This document shows, piece by piece, positions 1 through 10,149 of a stretch of DNA of 64,000 nt. Position 1 is the stretch's first letter. The number at the start of each line of letters is the position of its first letter. The DNA lies in contig JASPKZ010005708.1 in assembly GCA_030220185.1 (NCBI GenBank), forward strand, positions 880,501-944,500, written 5' to 3'. Source of the stretch: Diploptera punctata (taxonomy: Eukaryota; Arthropoda; Insecta; Blattodea; Blaberidae). The notes under the pieces are model-generated. The model saw only the letters and a list, made by a program, of their open reading frames with translations. It was not told the DNA's origin and ran no database searches. The translations under genes and the position numbers were made by a program.

Positions 1-245
1 CCTTACACCGTCATCTGTTAGAATCGTATGGAACTCACAGATAATTACAACTCTTTGTTAAATAATAAACAAATAGTTTGCAATAAAAAATAATGCGACT
101 ATAAATTTACTTATAAACAACCGTAGGTCTCAAGTTGGATCAAACAGCACACAGTATGCAAAATTTTATTAAAATCGGTTCAGTAGTTTAGGATTCCATC
201 GCGGACAAGCAACGTGACACGTAATTTTTATATATTAAGATTAAG

Positions 246-430
246 ATAAGGGTCAAGAGAAGAGTGGGAAGACCGAAGAACAGATGGTTTGTTGCTGTGG
301 ATAAGGATGCAAAGAAAATTCTAGGAGTGAGGAATTGGAAAAGGAAGACACTGAGTAGGCAGATTTGGAGGGGCTTCATACAGGAGGCTAAGGCCGGACA
401 TCGAGCTGTAGCGCCATAGAAGAAGAATGG
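246..430 (+). mobile_element. 3' end of an RTE-type LINE (LINE-Q)
   Basis: An open stretch of more than 50 codons (RRVGRPKNRWFVAV ... FIQEAKAGHRAVAP, then stop at 417-419) is the basic C-terminal tail seen after the reverse transcriptase in RTE-type non-LTR elements. It is followed by a short GAAGAAGAA stretch, the usual microsatellite-like 3' tail of this group. Only the last ~60 residues survive, so it is a strongly 5'-truncated copy. The sequence just before it (about 130-240) resembles ends of other insect repeats but was not resolved. Confidence 0.6.
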
Positions 431-772
431 GACTTACTCTGGGGTTATAAGTAGGTGCAGATACTCTAAACAACACATTAAATTGGTACAGTGGCGGGAC
501 TCCTTGGATCGTTTGTTAGCAATAAGTAGCATATATTCCAAAATATAGCGGGGATGCAACACAAGACAAGGGATACATGCCTAAGGTGCAGATTTATAAT
601 ACCCCATCCCGCTGGAAGTTGAACTCGGGCTGCCATCTTGGAAGCTAGAACGAATATACCGACCACGAATGACTATGGACCTACATGAAGTCTATGACGT
701 TATTACTATATATATTTATTCCGGAAATTCAGAACGCTACCTTGAAAGATATGTCACAATTGGTCTCAGGTC

Positions 773-1192
773 TTAAACTAATTTAAGATTTTACAGTGCA
801 CTGGTTATTTGTAAGACAGATGTCACGCGCCAGATATTTGTTAAACGTACCCGTATTTCGCATAACGGATGTGCAGTGAGGCCGAAAGAAAATTTCAGGT
901 ACAGGTAGAAATCCCGGCGGCAGAAATCATATTTTATTGTTATTTCGCCTAACGAGAATTCAATGAAGTGGAAACTAATTTATTTCTCTCTGGCTTTTCG
1001 CCTTGTAAACTTTTTTTTCATCATGAAATGCAGAAATATCTTTCCGTTTCCGCGTTGGATAGATTCCGTTTTATACAAAATAAATACACGTAAAGTTACT
1101 ATTATTTCGCCGGGACAAATACATTTGTTCACATTGGACAGATTTCCGCATTATCCACGTTCCGGATTAAACAAGTTTTACTTTACTTCCAA
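773..1192. mobile_element. fragment of a pogo/Tigger-type DNA transposon
   Basis: This stretch aligns throughout with the right half of the pogo-like element at 17442-18377, including the shared block around 'ggaaactaatttatttctct' and the terminal 'ggattaaacaagttttact'. The left terminal repeat and all transposase sequence are missing. It is a truncated non-coding copy; the 77-codon reading frame inside it is not a gene. Confidence 0.6.
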
Positions 1193-1265
1193 ATAGTTAG
1201 TACGTTTGTTTCTTTAAGAATAGACATACAGAATAAAATAGAAAGCATTTTAAAAATTAGAAAAA

Positions 1266-1345
1266 GTTAACCTCACCTGGAATCGAACCTGTGACCTCTT
1301 GCATACAAATCAAGCCACTAAGCACTGAGCTAAGCGTTCGGTAGC
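1266..1345 (-). repeat. tRNA-like (SINE head or tRNA relic)
   Basis: On the minus strand there is an A-box-like TTAGCTCAGTGCTTAG and a B-box GGTTCGATTCC about 40 nt apart, as in a tRNA. The T-arm pairs badly (about 3 of 5) and no acceptor stem closes convincingly, so it is not a functional tRNA gene. It most likely is the head of a decayed SINE. Confidence 0.4.
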
Positions 1346-1619
1346 TTGTTCTGCTTGAAAGAATGTTCTTCGAAGGAAGAGCAATTAGTTTACTCGTGTG
1401 AATCGTGCGTTAGACCTTAAATTATTCGAGACCAAGAGTTGCTCATTCTTTTTGTTGCTAAGTGCACATCCCTGCATGTATTAGGAGCTGAATCGAGTGT
1501 TGCGGGATTCGGCGCAGACGACGGGTAGTATAGGTTATCCAGTCTGACAATACAGGAGTTGCAGTACTTCCTTATAGTTTAAATGAGAGATTTGGCTCTG
1601 GATTTTAATGTATTCCCGT

Positions 1620-1740
1620 TAAAACGGAGATCATTTTTTGGACAGGGCATTTGTACCTCACAGGGATTCTCTGAAAGAAATTTCAAGGTAGGTTGGGGCA
1701 TGCAATTGTTGACAGTTACCTTGTCAGTTCTGATAAAATG
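1620..1740. repeat. single arm of the inverted-repeat element seen at 46.9-47.3 kb
   Basis: Aligns with 47227-47345 (shared 'agaaatttcaaggta' and flanking 'ttaaaacgg...tttttggacatgg'-like sequence). In the distal copy the same sequence also occurs in inverted orientation; here only one arm is found. Confidence 0.45.
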
Positions 1741-1763
1741 TTTTAAATTATAATTTTATTATT

Positions 1764-1774
1764 ACATTGTCATA
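1764..1774. repeat. target-site duplication, left copy (SINE-A)
   Basis: acattgtcata; partner at 2178-2188 with one mismatch. Confidence 0.6.
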
Positions 1775-2177
1775 ATCGGCCGCGGTGGACTAGTGGTTAT
1801 GCTTCTTGCCTCTGGTCCCGAGGGTCGCGGGTTCAAACCCGGCCGGGGTCGATGGATTTATTTAGGATTGGAAAAATCCAAGGAGCAAGTCCTCCGGGAG
1901 GGACTCTAAGCCGTGGGTCCCGAGTCTGAAGATTATCAGGCTCGTAAAAGATCCTTAAGCCTGAATGAAAAGGCCTCTAAGCAAAACTTACCGAATTTTC
2001 CCGTCCTAGTACTACTTTGGTTTCCTAGATGTCAGTATGAGGCGAACGCTGACTACGGACCACTCAAATTAAATCTATAAGAAAACAAGTGTAACTAAAT
2101 TAGTATGGTTCAAATTTTTCCCTGTAGGGGGAGAGCGCCTATATCTCTGTTAAGGGAAAACATGGGCTTACAAGAAG
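1775..2177 (+). mobile_element. SINE-A, full-length copy with TSD
   Basis: tRNA-derived head: A box GTGGACTAGTGG, then B box GGGTTCAAACCC about 35 nt later. A roughly 330-nt body follows, ending '...aaaacatgggcttacaagaag'. It is flanked by near-perfect 11-bp direct repeats, acattgtcata (1764-1774) and acattgtgata (2178-2188), which mark a target-primed insertion. A second copy in opposite orientation lies at 6231-6636. Confidence 0.8.
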
Positions 2178-2188
2178 ACATTGTGATA
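2178..2188. repeat. target-site duplication, right copy (SINE-A)
   Basis: acattgtgata; partner at 1764-1774 with one mismatch. Confidence 0.6.
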
Positions 2189-2680
2189 CATTGTTTTAAG
2201 ATGACTAATCCCTAAAGAAAACTACTGTTATCCATATTTATAAACTTATTCTAGGAAGCGTTCATTATAATTTGAAATTAATGGCATTGGTTGGCAGTGT
2301 TAAACGAATAAGTGGGATTTGAGGAGGCAGAATAACCCTTGGTTTGACTTGTTTATTAGAGTTTAAGTGTTAACTAAGATTTTCCTTAGTACGTGTCATC
2401 TCTCATTTTGTTGCAATGTCATTCAGTCAGAATTAATTACATTTAAAATACAATTCTTCCTTGACCGTGCATTATGTTAAGACCTTAATAGCTGGAGTTA
2501 AATTAAAACAAACTATAAATGAATTAAGGCACCGTTCATAACGGGACATAATTTAATTGTGTAGCAATTATATTCATATATCTTCATTTACTTAGAGGCT
2601 ATAACCAATTTTATTCCTAGCTTTGCACTTTCTTTTGTGTAACAATTTATCATGCAGCTAACTGGACAATAGTTCCCTTT

Positions 2681-3432
2681 TCATAAGTATTGCTACGAGT
2701 GATTTCTAAAGTATCGATACATTCACGACTCACGAAGTGAGGAGTGAATTAATCTAGATAATTTGGAAATCAAGAGTGACATTTGTTAGGACTATTTAAC
2801 GAATAAAATTAAGCTGTTTACTAACATATCATTATTTAAATATAGTTATTTTAAAATATTTATATAATTAATGTAAACGGCGATATTTGAAAACAAACGA
2901 GAAACGAATGGTACGCTTCATTTCCTTCCTTTGTTCATCACTGCAAACAGATCATAATGTTATTTATTGTCAAATGATCGCAATATTGTAAGAATGCACC
3001 CTAGTGGAGCAATTTATAACCAACGTTATAGGTATTAATTAATTTGATGTCCTATGATGTAAATTATGTCAATTATATTTTACTGTAACGTCATTTCCTG
3101 GAAAATAATTCGTTTAAGAATGTGCAAACAGTGTTTTTTTATGTGGTATAATTAATTGCTACAAATGTTTTTATATCATCTATCGCATGCGCTTTCTGCT
3201 GACATTCATGCACTATATATATACAATCTGGTAGCCGTATTTCTTAGAGGGTCAGTCACTGCAAAATAATGCTATGACCTATTCAGAGTGTTAAAAAGCA
3301 GGTGCTTTCTTTGTTATGATAAACTTTAGTTGGTAAATTTTAGGCGAAACACGACTGTGATTGGTTGTAAATAAAAAATAATTGAAATGTGATTGGTCAT
3401 TGAGTCCCATTTGGGGCATGAGTTAAATAGTC
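2681..3432 (+). mobile_element. HP repeat, copy 1 (subfamily I)
   Basis: One of six copies in this window of a 590-750-bp non-coding repeat. It starts TCATAAGTA, has a long imperfect hairpin at that end (about 2693-2780, arms around gtgatttc and ggaaatca), and closes with GAGTTAAATAGTC. The sequence GACTATTTAAC just inside the hairpin is the inverse of the far end. Near the far end are repeated CCAAT-like motifs (gattggt). No coding capacity and no target duplication seen, so class is unknown. Confidence 0.75.
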
Positions 3433-3754
3433 TATTTAATGTATTGTCTTCCTAAAATAAACCATTATTTTCTTTATCGATTAACATTATTTCTACATGA
3501 TATAATAAGATGTCGTTCAAACCTACAGCATTTTCCGCACTTTGCGCTTAGATGGTTTTAATGTGATCTATTTTATAAATACGCACCTCTTCAGCAGGCC
3601 ATGTTATTGTCCTTCACTTGTATCCTTTGTCATGAAAGATGGGGAAGTTACGGACTGAAGTACTATCTGATAGGAAGTAGATAAGTCTTGTGGATTTCGC
3701 TGTGTCTCCTATTTCTTGATTAGCCAAGTTGTGTAATAGTACATTTCTAATTCA

Positions 3755-3800
3755 TTGCCACTATGGAATCCGGAGGTTCTTGGCCGCGCGGATATGGACC
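3755..3800 (-). mobile_element. extreme 3' tip of LINE-P
   Basis: 'gccactatggaatccggaggttc..ggccgcgcggat'-type sequence matches, on the minus strand, the last ~45 nt of the LINE-P copies elsewhere (codons for ...RAAMNLRVR plus the 3' UTR start). Only the tip remains. Confidence 0.5.
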
Positions 3801-3869
3801 CGGTTTGTTCTGAAGTAGAGTTTTGTGAATCTGCATCACTAGTTCGAATTCAAATAAACTCGATTACCG

Positions 3870-4186
3870 ACCAGCCTCATGGGCTAGTGGTCAGCGTTTC
3901 TGACTACTGTTCACGAGGTCCCGGGTTCGATTCCTGGTCAAATCATAGGAATTTTTCCTTAAAGGGAATCATTCCAGTGGTTGCCCATGGTCTGGAATTT
4001 AGGTTAAGTTTAGCTAAGAACTCTCCTGGCGCTTCATTATCATTTATCACCCATCATATCATCGGGCAAATGTAATTCCGCCTTCTAGGCGCCCCAACTT
4101 TAAAAGTGGGTTATAATTATGCCAATGCCAGGAGAGAACACCAGAAATCTTGAAATTACAACGTGGGACACTGAATAAAAAAAAAA
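3870..4186 (+). mobile_element. SINE-C
   Basis: tRNA-like head with A box TGGGCTAGTGGTCAGCG and B box GGGTTCGATTCC, then a body containing 'gttaagtttagctaagaact', 'cccatcatatcatcgggc' and 'gccaatgccaggagagaaca', and a 3' poly-A (ctgaataaaaaaaaaa). The body of this family (from about 4020 on) recurs behind SINE-B heads at 42.5, 51.5 and 57.0 kb. No clear target duplication was found. Confidence 0.7.
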
Positions 4187-4191
4187 GCTAT

Positions 4192-4218
4192 TGAACCGAA
4201 AGTACTATTTTCGGTTCG
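4192..4218. repeat. short perfect hairpin
   Basis: GAACCGAAA - gtactattt spacer region - TTTCGGTTC, a 9-bp perfect stem. Purpose unknown; it lies just after the poly-A of SINE-C. Confidence 0.4.
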
Positions 4219-4971
4219 CTACTGTAGTGCCGTTATCCTCCCTGGACAGTAAAATTCGTGAACTATGCCAATATCCTTTCTCTATGCATCTACCCCTACT
4301 CTCCCTTTTTCCTCTCCTGTTGCGTTGTTTGTGCTGCGCATCTCCCCTTCTGCCTCGGAACGCTCAAATACGCAATGCACATCAAGAACATTATCATTCG
4401 ATCGGAACTTCCAGTTGAGACAACGTCGTCTGGAGCCGCGAGTGGCGTGGTTTAAGTTTTGGTCCTGAGGACCGGGGAAAGACTACCGTGGTATGAATGT
4501 TGTGTGAGGTATGATATAGTTTTGTGATGTTAAAGATTATTATTTATTTTATTTTTGTGGAAGAATGATCAAGTATTTACATTTGTTATATTTTTCATCC
4601 ACTTCAGACGTCTTGTTTATATTAAACATCATTTTTTATCTATATCCTGGTTAATGTTCAAGTTATTTATGTGCATGCTGCTGTTTGATATTCCTGTACT
4701 GAAACTTACTTATTTAGGAGATCATTCTAGCTTTCATGATTAATAACAATAATGATACATTCAGTTTAAATCAGAATCATAAACTACTCTGCTGTTTTGA
4801 GATCTATTATCGATTCATGTTTAAGTGTTTAGGAAAGAAAGATGAATCAATCGTTGCCTCCTATGGGCCCGGGCAAAGGTTTTTGATTAATAACCTCGGA
4901 TGTTATGAACTCTACGCTAATATACATACAACGGAAACAAAAGACGATACACGGCGGCGCAGAGCGTGGTT

Positions 4972-5026
4972 ATATATATATATATAATATAATATATATA
5001 TATATATATATATATGATATATAGAT
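4972..5026. repeat. (TA)n tract
   Basis: Near-pure TA dinucleotide repeat with short interruptions. Confidence 0.85.
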
Positions 5027-5029
5027 ATA

Positions 5030-6205
5030 CACCGCACAAATGGTAGCAATCAGCGTGGATTTAATCTGCACACTATAAATAGAATTTACTACTTACGTAC
5101 TTCCCTTCATGTTCGTCAAGCAGATCATTCTGTATTCCAGGACCAAGTTATTTTTAAATATTTTCAATTATTTTGTAGATGTTCCGGGAGATGGATTCGT
5201 CTTCACGTAGTTTACGGGCGTAAATAACCACACAGATGTATAATATTTCACTATAACTTTATTTAATATAACAAACCACGCGCATAAGTTAAACATCGGC
5301 CACGATATACGGAAACAAATATTCTTATTTTAATGTTTAACTTATTTTTTTCATATTCTGTGATGAGTACGCTCACTGCGATTGATTTTTGCTTCGCACT
5401 TATCTATTGCTGCCAAAACACTACTGATTGACTTCCGTCTTCGCCACAAATTATATAGAGAGGAGACGGACATTTGTAGACTCAAAATCGAGACACTTCC
5501 AAATGGAACCTTCTGGCCATCGATCTTTCCCGAAAGGGGAAATAGATGTTCGTAGAGATCACTGGAATGAGACCCTTTGACATTTCGATGGTCTGCGTGG
5601 GTATTTTGACTCTCGAGTTAGCGTTTCTGCATTTCTTGGTCGATTCCCGGCTATGTCATAGAATTGTTTTCGTGAGTAGACTAATAGAATCGGGTTTGGA
5701 ACAGGCTCCACGAAGACTCTTACTGACAACTGAGTCACTTTTTGATGTGAGAAGTAAGCCTAACTAGTAAAGTGAGGTTGATGAATTTGTTGACTCTCCT
5801 GTCAATTTTCAGTTGCTAATTCAGTGACAGCATCCACTTCTATCGAAATTGTCGTGCCACGGATTTATTTTTATTTAGATCTATTGAAAAATTAAATATA
5901 TTGCTATAATTTTATTTATCAAAGCCGCGCTTGTTACAGATTTGTTGCTTATGGAGAATGCTAGAATAATGCAGTTAAAATGTTTAATGCGTATTTTATA
6001 CCAGAAACTGCAAAAACCATATAATTATATCCATATATTTAGCGATAAAAAGCGTTAATAACTCTAGTAACTTCTGAAATCGAATTTCATAGCACGTTCC
6101 TTTGATATAAACCGACGGGAGTTACAATACTTACTGAAGGAATGTTACAATCAGTTGAGCGTAAAGCGATACAAAATATCTGCAACTTCTATCTCCTATC
6201 AAGAC
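5030..6205. other. no recognisable gene or repeat
   Basis: A moderately complex intronic stretch. A 73-codon frame at 5546-5767 has no recognised homology and no supporting splice or start context. I see no terminal repeats or tRNA-like promoter. Confidence 0.4.
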
Positions 6206-6225
6206 GGGAGAAAAAAATACTTCTG

Positions 6226-6636
6226 CTTTCTTGTAAGCCCATTTTTTCCCTTAACAGAGATTTAGGCGCTCTCCCCACCTATAGGGAAGGATTTGAACCA
6301 TGCTAATTTAGTTAGGCCTACACTTGTTTTCATATAGATGTCCTTTGAGTGGTCCGTGGTCAGTGTTCCGCCTCATACTGACATCTAGGAAACCAAGGTA
6401 GTACTAGGATGGGAAAATTAGGTAAATTTTGCTTAGAGGCCTTTCATTCAGGCTTGAGGATCTTTTACAAGCCTGAAAATCTTCAGACTCGGGACCCATG
6501 GCTTAAAGTCCCTCCCGGAGGATTTGCTCCTTGGATTTTTCCATCCTAAAAAATCCATCGACCCCGGCCGGGTTAGAACCCGCGACCCTCGGGACCAGAG
6601 GCAAGGAACATAACCACTAGTCCACCGCAGCCGACA
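6226..6636 (-). mobile_element. SINE-A, second copy (inverted)
   Basis: Same family as 1775-2177 but on the minus strand: the head with B box (GGGTTCTAACCC here, one change) lies at the right, the 3' end 'ggcttacaagaaag' at the left. Both flanks contain an A-run followed by acttct, a plausible target duplication. Confidence 0.75.
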
Positions 6637-7024
6637 AAAAAAAACTTCTATGTATTTAAATTCTGTTCTGTAGGTTCATAAATAATAATACTTCTTTAGA
6701 AGTTTTTTTTATAAATATTTGGAATGTTTTATAAGTAAAATGCATAGAATTGATCTCATACTAAAATGTATGCGTATAGATTTAGTCTTAGAAAATACCT
6801 CGAAAAAGTTGTGCAGATAACAATAGACTATATCTATATTTTGAGCATAATTTATTTAAAAAATACCGTCATGTAATTTGGGGAATTAAATAAAAATAAG
6901 AATGCAACACCTTTAATATTAAAAATGGCTGAATATTTTTTTTACGACGAAATAATGGATTGGTCCAGGTGGACTAACAGTATCATGATCGTTTCTGGAT
7001 TTTTCAGGTCGTAAATCTTCTTCT

Positions 7025-7312
7025 AAGTGTGTATATTAGATCGTAGATTGCGATGGGCAGGATATGTGACACGAATGGGGAATGAAAGGGGAGGGGGCTT
7101 GGAAGCTTCTTGTAGGAAAACCAGAGGAAAATGCACAATTGGTAGTCCAAGAATCAGGCGAGAGAATAACATTAACCATGATTTGAGGGAAATTGATTAT
7201 ACTGGGATGATTGGAAAACATTAGATCAGGATAGGGATGTTAGAAAGCTAATGTCCGCGCGGCCATGAACCTATGGATTCGATAGAGCCAGTGAGTTAGT
7301 TAGATATGTGTT
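7025..7312 (+). mobile_element. LINE-P 3' fragment
   Basis: Encodes the C-terminal tail of an RTE-type reverse-transcriptase polyprotein: LRWAGYVTRMGNERG ... NNINHDLREIDYTG, then after a frameshift the ...RAAMNLWIR-like end, followed by 'gccagtgagtta'. Internal frame changes make it a pseudogene-like relic. About ten other fragments of this family are in the window. Confidence 0.7.
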
Positions 7313-7425
7313 CCTTCGGGAGGGAACTAAAGGGTTGTATTCTATGTCGTAGATTTTTCGGCTCGTAAAAGTCCCCGAAACCTGAAAGTAGAGGTTTCTG
7401 GGCAAAATTGATGGTCCCTCTGGCG
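7313..7425 (+). repeat. relic related to the SINE-A body
   Basis: 'ccttcgggagggaact...ggctcgtaaaag...gaggtttctgggcaaaat' follows the same order as the SINE-A body (ctccgggagggact ... ggctcgtaaaag ... aggcctctaagcaaaac) but is diverged, and the tRNA-like head is absent. Confidence 0.45.
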
Positions 7426-7740
7426 TCCAGATTTGAATACGACATTACTTAGCTGTTAAAGAACGCTATTAAATGCAATAATACATAAACTCCCCCTCAG
7501 CAAAATCAAAAGGAGTTCGATTAGTTTCAGCTAAATAAGAAGTAAATCAGAATAAAGTCAAAGGTATAGTTAAAAAAAGATAAAACATAAATAGACCTGA
7601 AATATATTAAATTATAGCTCCCTACAAAAAAAAAATATATAATAAAATTAATGCCAATCGATAATGACTTTTAACCCAAATAATTTTGTCCCTAAACTTA
7701 AAATATTAATTCTATTTATTTTATAGTGTATAATAAATAT

Positions 7741-8078
7741 CATCCATCCATCCATCCATCCATAGTAATTCTGCCCAAGGGCAGGTCTCTCACTACAATC
7801 ATAGCATGTTCATGCTATGCTTTGCAGCTTTACTAGGGAATTATAAGTGTGGTAGCTTCCCGTTGCTTTGCACATCGGTGAAGGATGGTGATGATAATGA
7901 TAAGGATGATGATGATGATGGCTGGATAATTTTCGGGGTCCGTTGGGCCCTAAGCTTCCTGACATTTGTCTTACAGGAAGGGAAAAACCCCGATAAAACC
8001 TCACCCAGGAAGGTTGTCCCGACCGAGGATCGAACCCGGGCCCGCTGCGTGACAAGGCAGTGCGCTACCTCGAGACTT
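7741..8078 (-). mobile_element. SINE-B copy
   Basis: Minus-strand SINE-B: (CATC)n/(GATG)n 3' tail at the left, conserved 'agtaattctgcccaagggcag' region, GAT-rich middle, and at the right the B box (GGGTTCGATCC-like) and 'gctacctcgaga' of the tRNA-like head. The first ~15 nt of the head are missing where it meets a LINE-P fragment. Confidence 0.8.
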
Positions 8079-8325
8079 CTCTTATATTGCGATGAGCAGG
8101 ACATGTGCTACGGATAGGGAGTGAAAGAGGGGCATGGAAACTACTAAAGTTAGAGGGAAAACTACCAGTAGGTAAGCCAAGAATGTGATGAGAAAATAAT
8201 ATTAACAGTGGTTTGAGGGAGGTAAATTATACAGGGAATGATTGTAAGACATTAGGGGTGTAAGGAGAGCTTATGCCTGTGCAGCAATTATGCTACGGAG
8301 TCGATAGTGCCGGTGAGTCGGTTAC
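8079..8325 (+). mobile_element. LINE-P 3' fragment
   Basis: Homologous to the other LINE-P ends: 'ttgcgatgagcaggacatgtg...' (RWAGHV-like) to 'gatagtgccggtgagtcggtt'. Reading frame is broken in several places. It abuts the truncated head of the preceding SINE-B. Confidence 0.6.
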
Positions 8326-8329
8326 AATA

Positions 8330-8716
8330 AATACCTTCTATGGGCATAACAGGCTCTATTGCTCATTAGTTGCCATGTTACTGGCTGATAACATACTGTA
8401 GAATTATTACGCATTATTTATTCTATCGTATTAAGTGATAAACTGTAGCAACCATTGTTTTATTGGATCAAGTTTTATTATAACTTATATCCAATTTAAT
8501 AAATGCTTATTTTAACAGTCGAAATATGAAGTTGTTGAAATAAGATAAGCCTACTATTTATATACGTAAGGCTTTCTCCCTGGGACTGGAATTATAGTTA
8601 ATTAATGTCCAGAACTGTGTAAAGCAAAGAATAATGATGAAATGAAAATTGGAGTTATTCTTTTTAAAAAAATCAGCTGCAGTGTGTCAATCTAAATATT
8701 AGTTATACAAAACAAA
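8330..8716. other. no recognisable feature
   Basis: AT-rich intronic sequence without terminal repeats or a coding signal that I can identify. Confidence 0.4.
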
Positions 8717-8747
8717 TATATATAAATCGATAAACGATTTATATATA

Positions 8748-9524
8748 CAGGGTGTTGCAAAACACATCGACAACGGACATGAGGTGGCATATTGAGACAT
8801 ATTGATAATTTTTTAAATAAAGTATCAATGTCCGGAAGTGATGCGTTTTCACACTGTGAGTAGATAACTTCTCGAGAGTTTCGTTAGTTGGATTTCAAGA
8901 CTCAATACTTGACAATACTGTCACAGTCATATCAAGTTTTCAAAATATCCACCTCCCATCTCATTGCAGAGCGTACATCAGCGGTGTAGTGATTGGAGCA
9001 TATGTTCAAATACGTCTGCCTCGTTTGAATATATCTGTAGCAGCGTGGATTCGGGCTATAAGATCCACACGTGACTCAACTGGAGTCTGATAAACAGACT
9101 GTTTCATGTCGCCCCACAAAGTAGTCGAGAGGGTTAAGATCAGGTGATCTCGGAGGTCATGGGACTGGTCCTCCTCGACCTGAACACGTGGTATCAAAAT
9201 GTGTCCTCACATTGACATGGAACTGAGCTGGAGCTCCGTCGTGTTGCAGTCACATTTTGTTGCGAAACCTCAACGGCACTTCAAATAGTGTCGGTAAAAT
9301 TTCCACTACAAATATGTGGTATCGAGCTCAATTTATGTGCGTGTTGACCCTATGTCAAGTAACGACTCTTCAAATCCTTCGAACTAACACTGATCTTGAG
9401 ACATAATTAACTAGTAATAGTGTGAAAACGCATCATTTCCGGACACTGGAATCTTATTAAAAATGATCAACATATCTCAATATACCACCTCACCTCTGTT
9501 GTGGGTGTTTTTTGCAACACCCAA
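8748..9524 (-). mobile_element. MLE-1: internally deleted mariner-type transposon
   Basis: TIRs begin CAGGGTGTTGCAAAACACA (8748) and end ...TTTTTTGCAACACCCAA (9524), extend about 100 bp inward, and are bordered by TA on both sides. On the minus strand the interior encodes the C-terminal part of a mariner-family transposase: 'DGAP..FHVNVR'-like, 'PRSPDL'-like and GDMKQSVYQTPVESRVDLIA segments spread over shifted frames (9006-9330). The N-terminal half is deleted, so it is non-autonomous. A small palindrome (8717-8746) lies just outside the left end. Confidence 0.75.
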
Positions 9525-9529
9525 TATAA

Positions 9530-10149
9530 CGGGCTTCCAATATAAAACAGGACCGGCCTCACGGAGTTTCACCCGGCACGCAGTGCTGTCTCTTCCTCCC
9601 GCAATTCACCCTGCCTGCCACCCGTCCTTGAACTGTTTCTTACCTTATAGAAAATGCTGGAAATGTTGTCCTCCCGCAGTTAAACAGGCATTATACCGAG
9701 TAAACACATTTAGATTGACACGCTGTAGTTCGTTGTTATGCTAATTTCGGTAATGATTTTTGTGGTGAACGTTCCAAATTTTCGCCAATTTCGTCTAATT
9801 TTTCTTCGGTGAGAACCTTACGCCTTCGCGTGTGTTTCTTATTTTGTACTGAACCAGTGGTCTCAAATTTAGTCACAAGATCGTGGATTGTCGATCTGGA
9901 AGGAGGTAATTGTCCAGGGAAGTTCCGAATAAATTCCTCGCGAACGCGACGAGCTGATTCGTATTTATAATAACATTTACACACATAAATGCGCTGCTCT
10001 AATGTCAGCTGACGTATCATCTTGTCGAACGATAGTAAACTGACTAGTTCAAGGACGAGCTGCTGGCAGAGTGAAATGCGGGCGAGGAGAGAGCGCTGCC
10101 TGACGGGTGAAACCCTGTGAGGCCGGTCCGGGTTTATATTGGAAGCCCG
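9530..10149 (-). mobile_element. MLE-2: mariner relative with long TIRs
   Basis: Begins CGGGCTTCCAATATAAA and ends with its inverse GGAAGCCCG; arms are about 100 bp each (9530-9645 and 10050-10149) and carry several mismatches. It lies 5 bp from MLE-1, and a TA-like target sits at the right edge. The interior holds only the N-terminal part of the transposase (next feature). Confidence 0.75.
9736..10020 (-). pseudogene. N-terminal domain of mariner-type transposase
   Basis: 94 codons: MIRQLTLEQRIYVCKCYYKY near the start, then the helix-turn-helix segment PPSRSTIHDLVTKFETTGSV (about residues 38-57) and a second region VLTEEKLDEIGENLERSP. This order matches the paired DNA-binding domain of insect mariner-like transposases. 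It stops after KSLPKLA; broken homologous codons follow to about 9650, and the catalytic DDE/D core is absent. Too short to move itself. Confidence 0.75.

Noticed and set aside
1266..1345. Functional tRNA gene
   Set aside because: T-arm and acceptor stem do not pair well; kept only as a tRNA-like relic.
2681..3432. HP repeat as a Helitron
   Set aside because: It starts with TC, but the hairpin is at that same end, and the far end lacks a consistent CTRR.
4191..4470. Three overlapping plus-strand frames of 65-75 codons
   Set aside because: Different frames of the same stretch, no homology recognised, no splice or start context.
7806..8117. Overlapping frames on both strands, seen again at 16.2, 58.8 and 62.7-63.5 kb
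   Set aside because: All lie within SINE-B copies; the shared peptide strings come from the tRNA-like head and GAT-rich middle.
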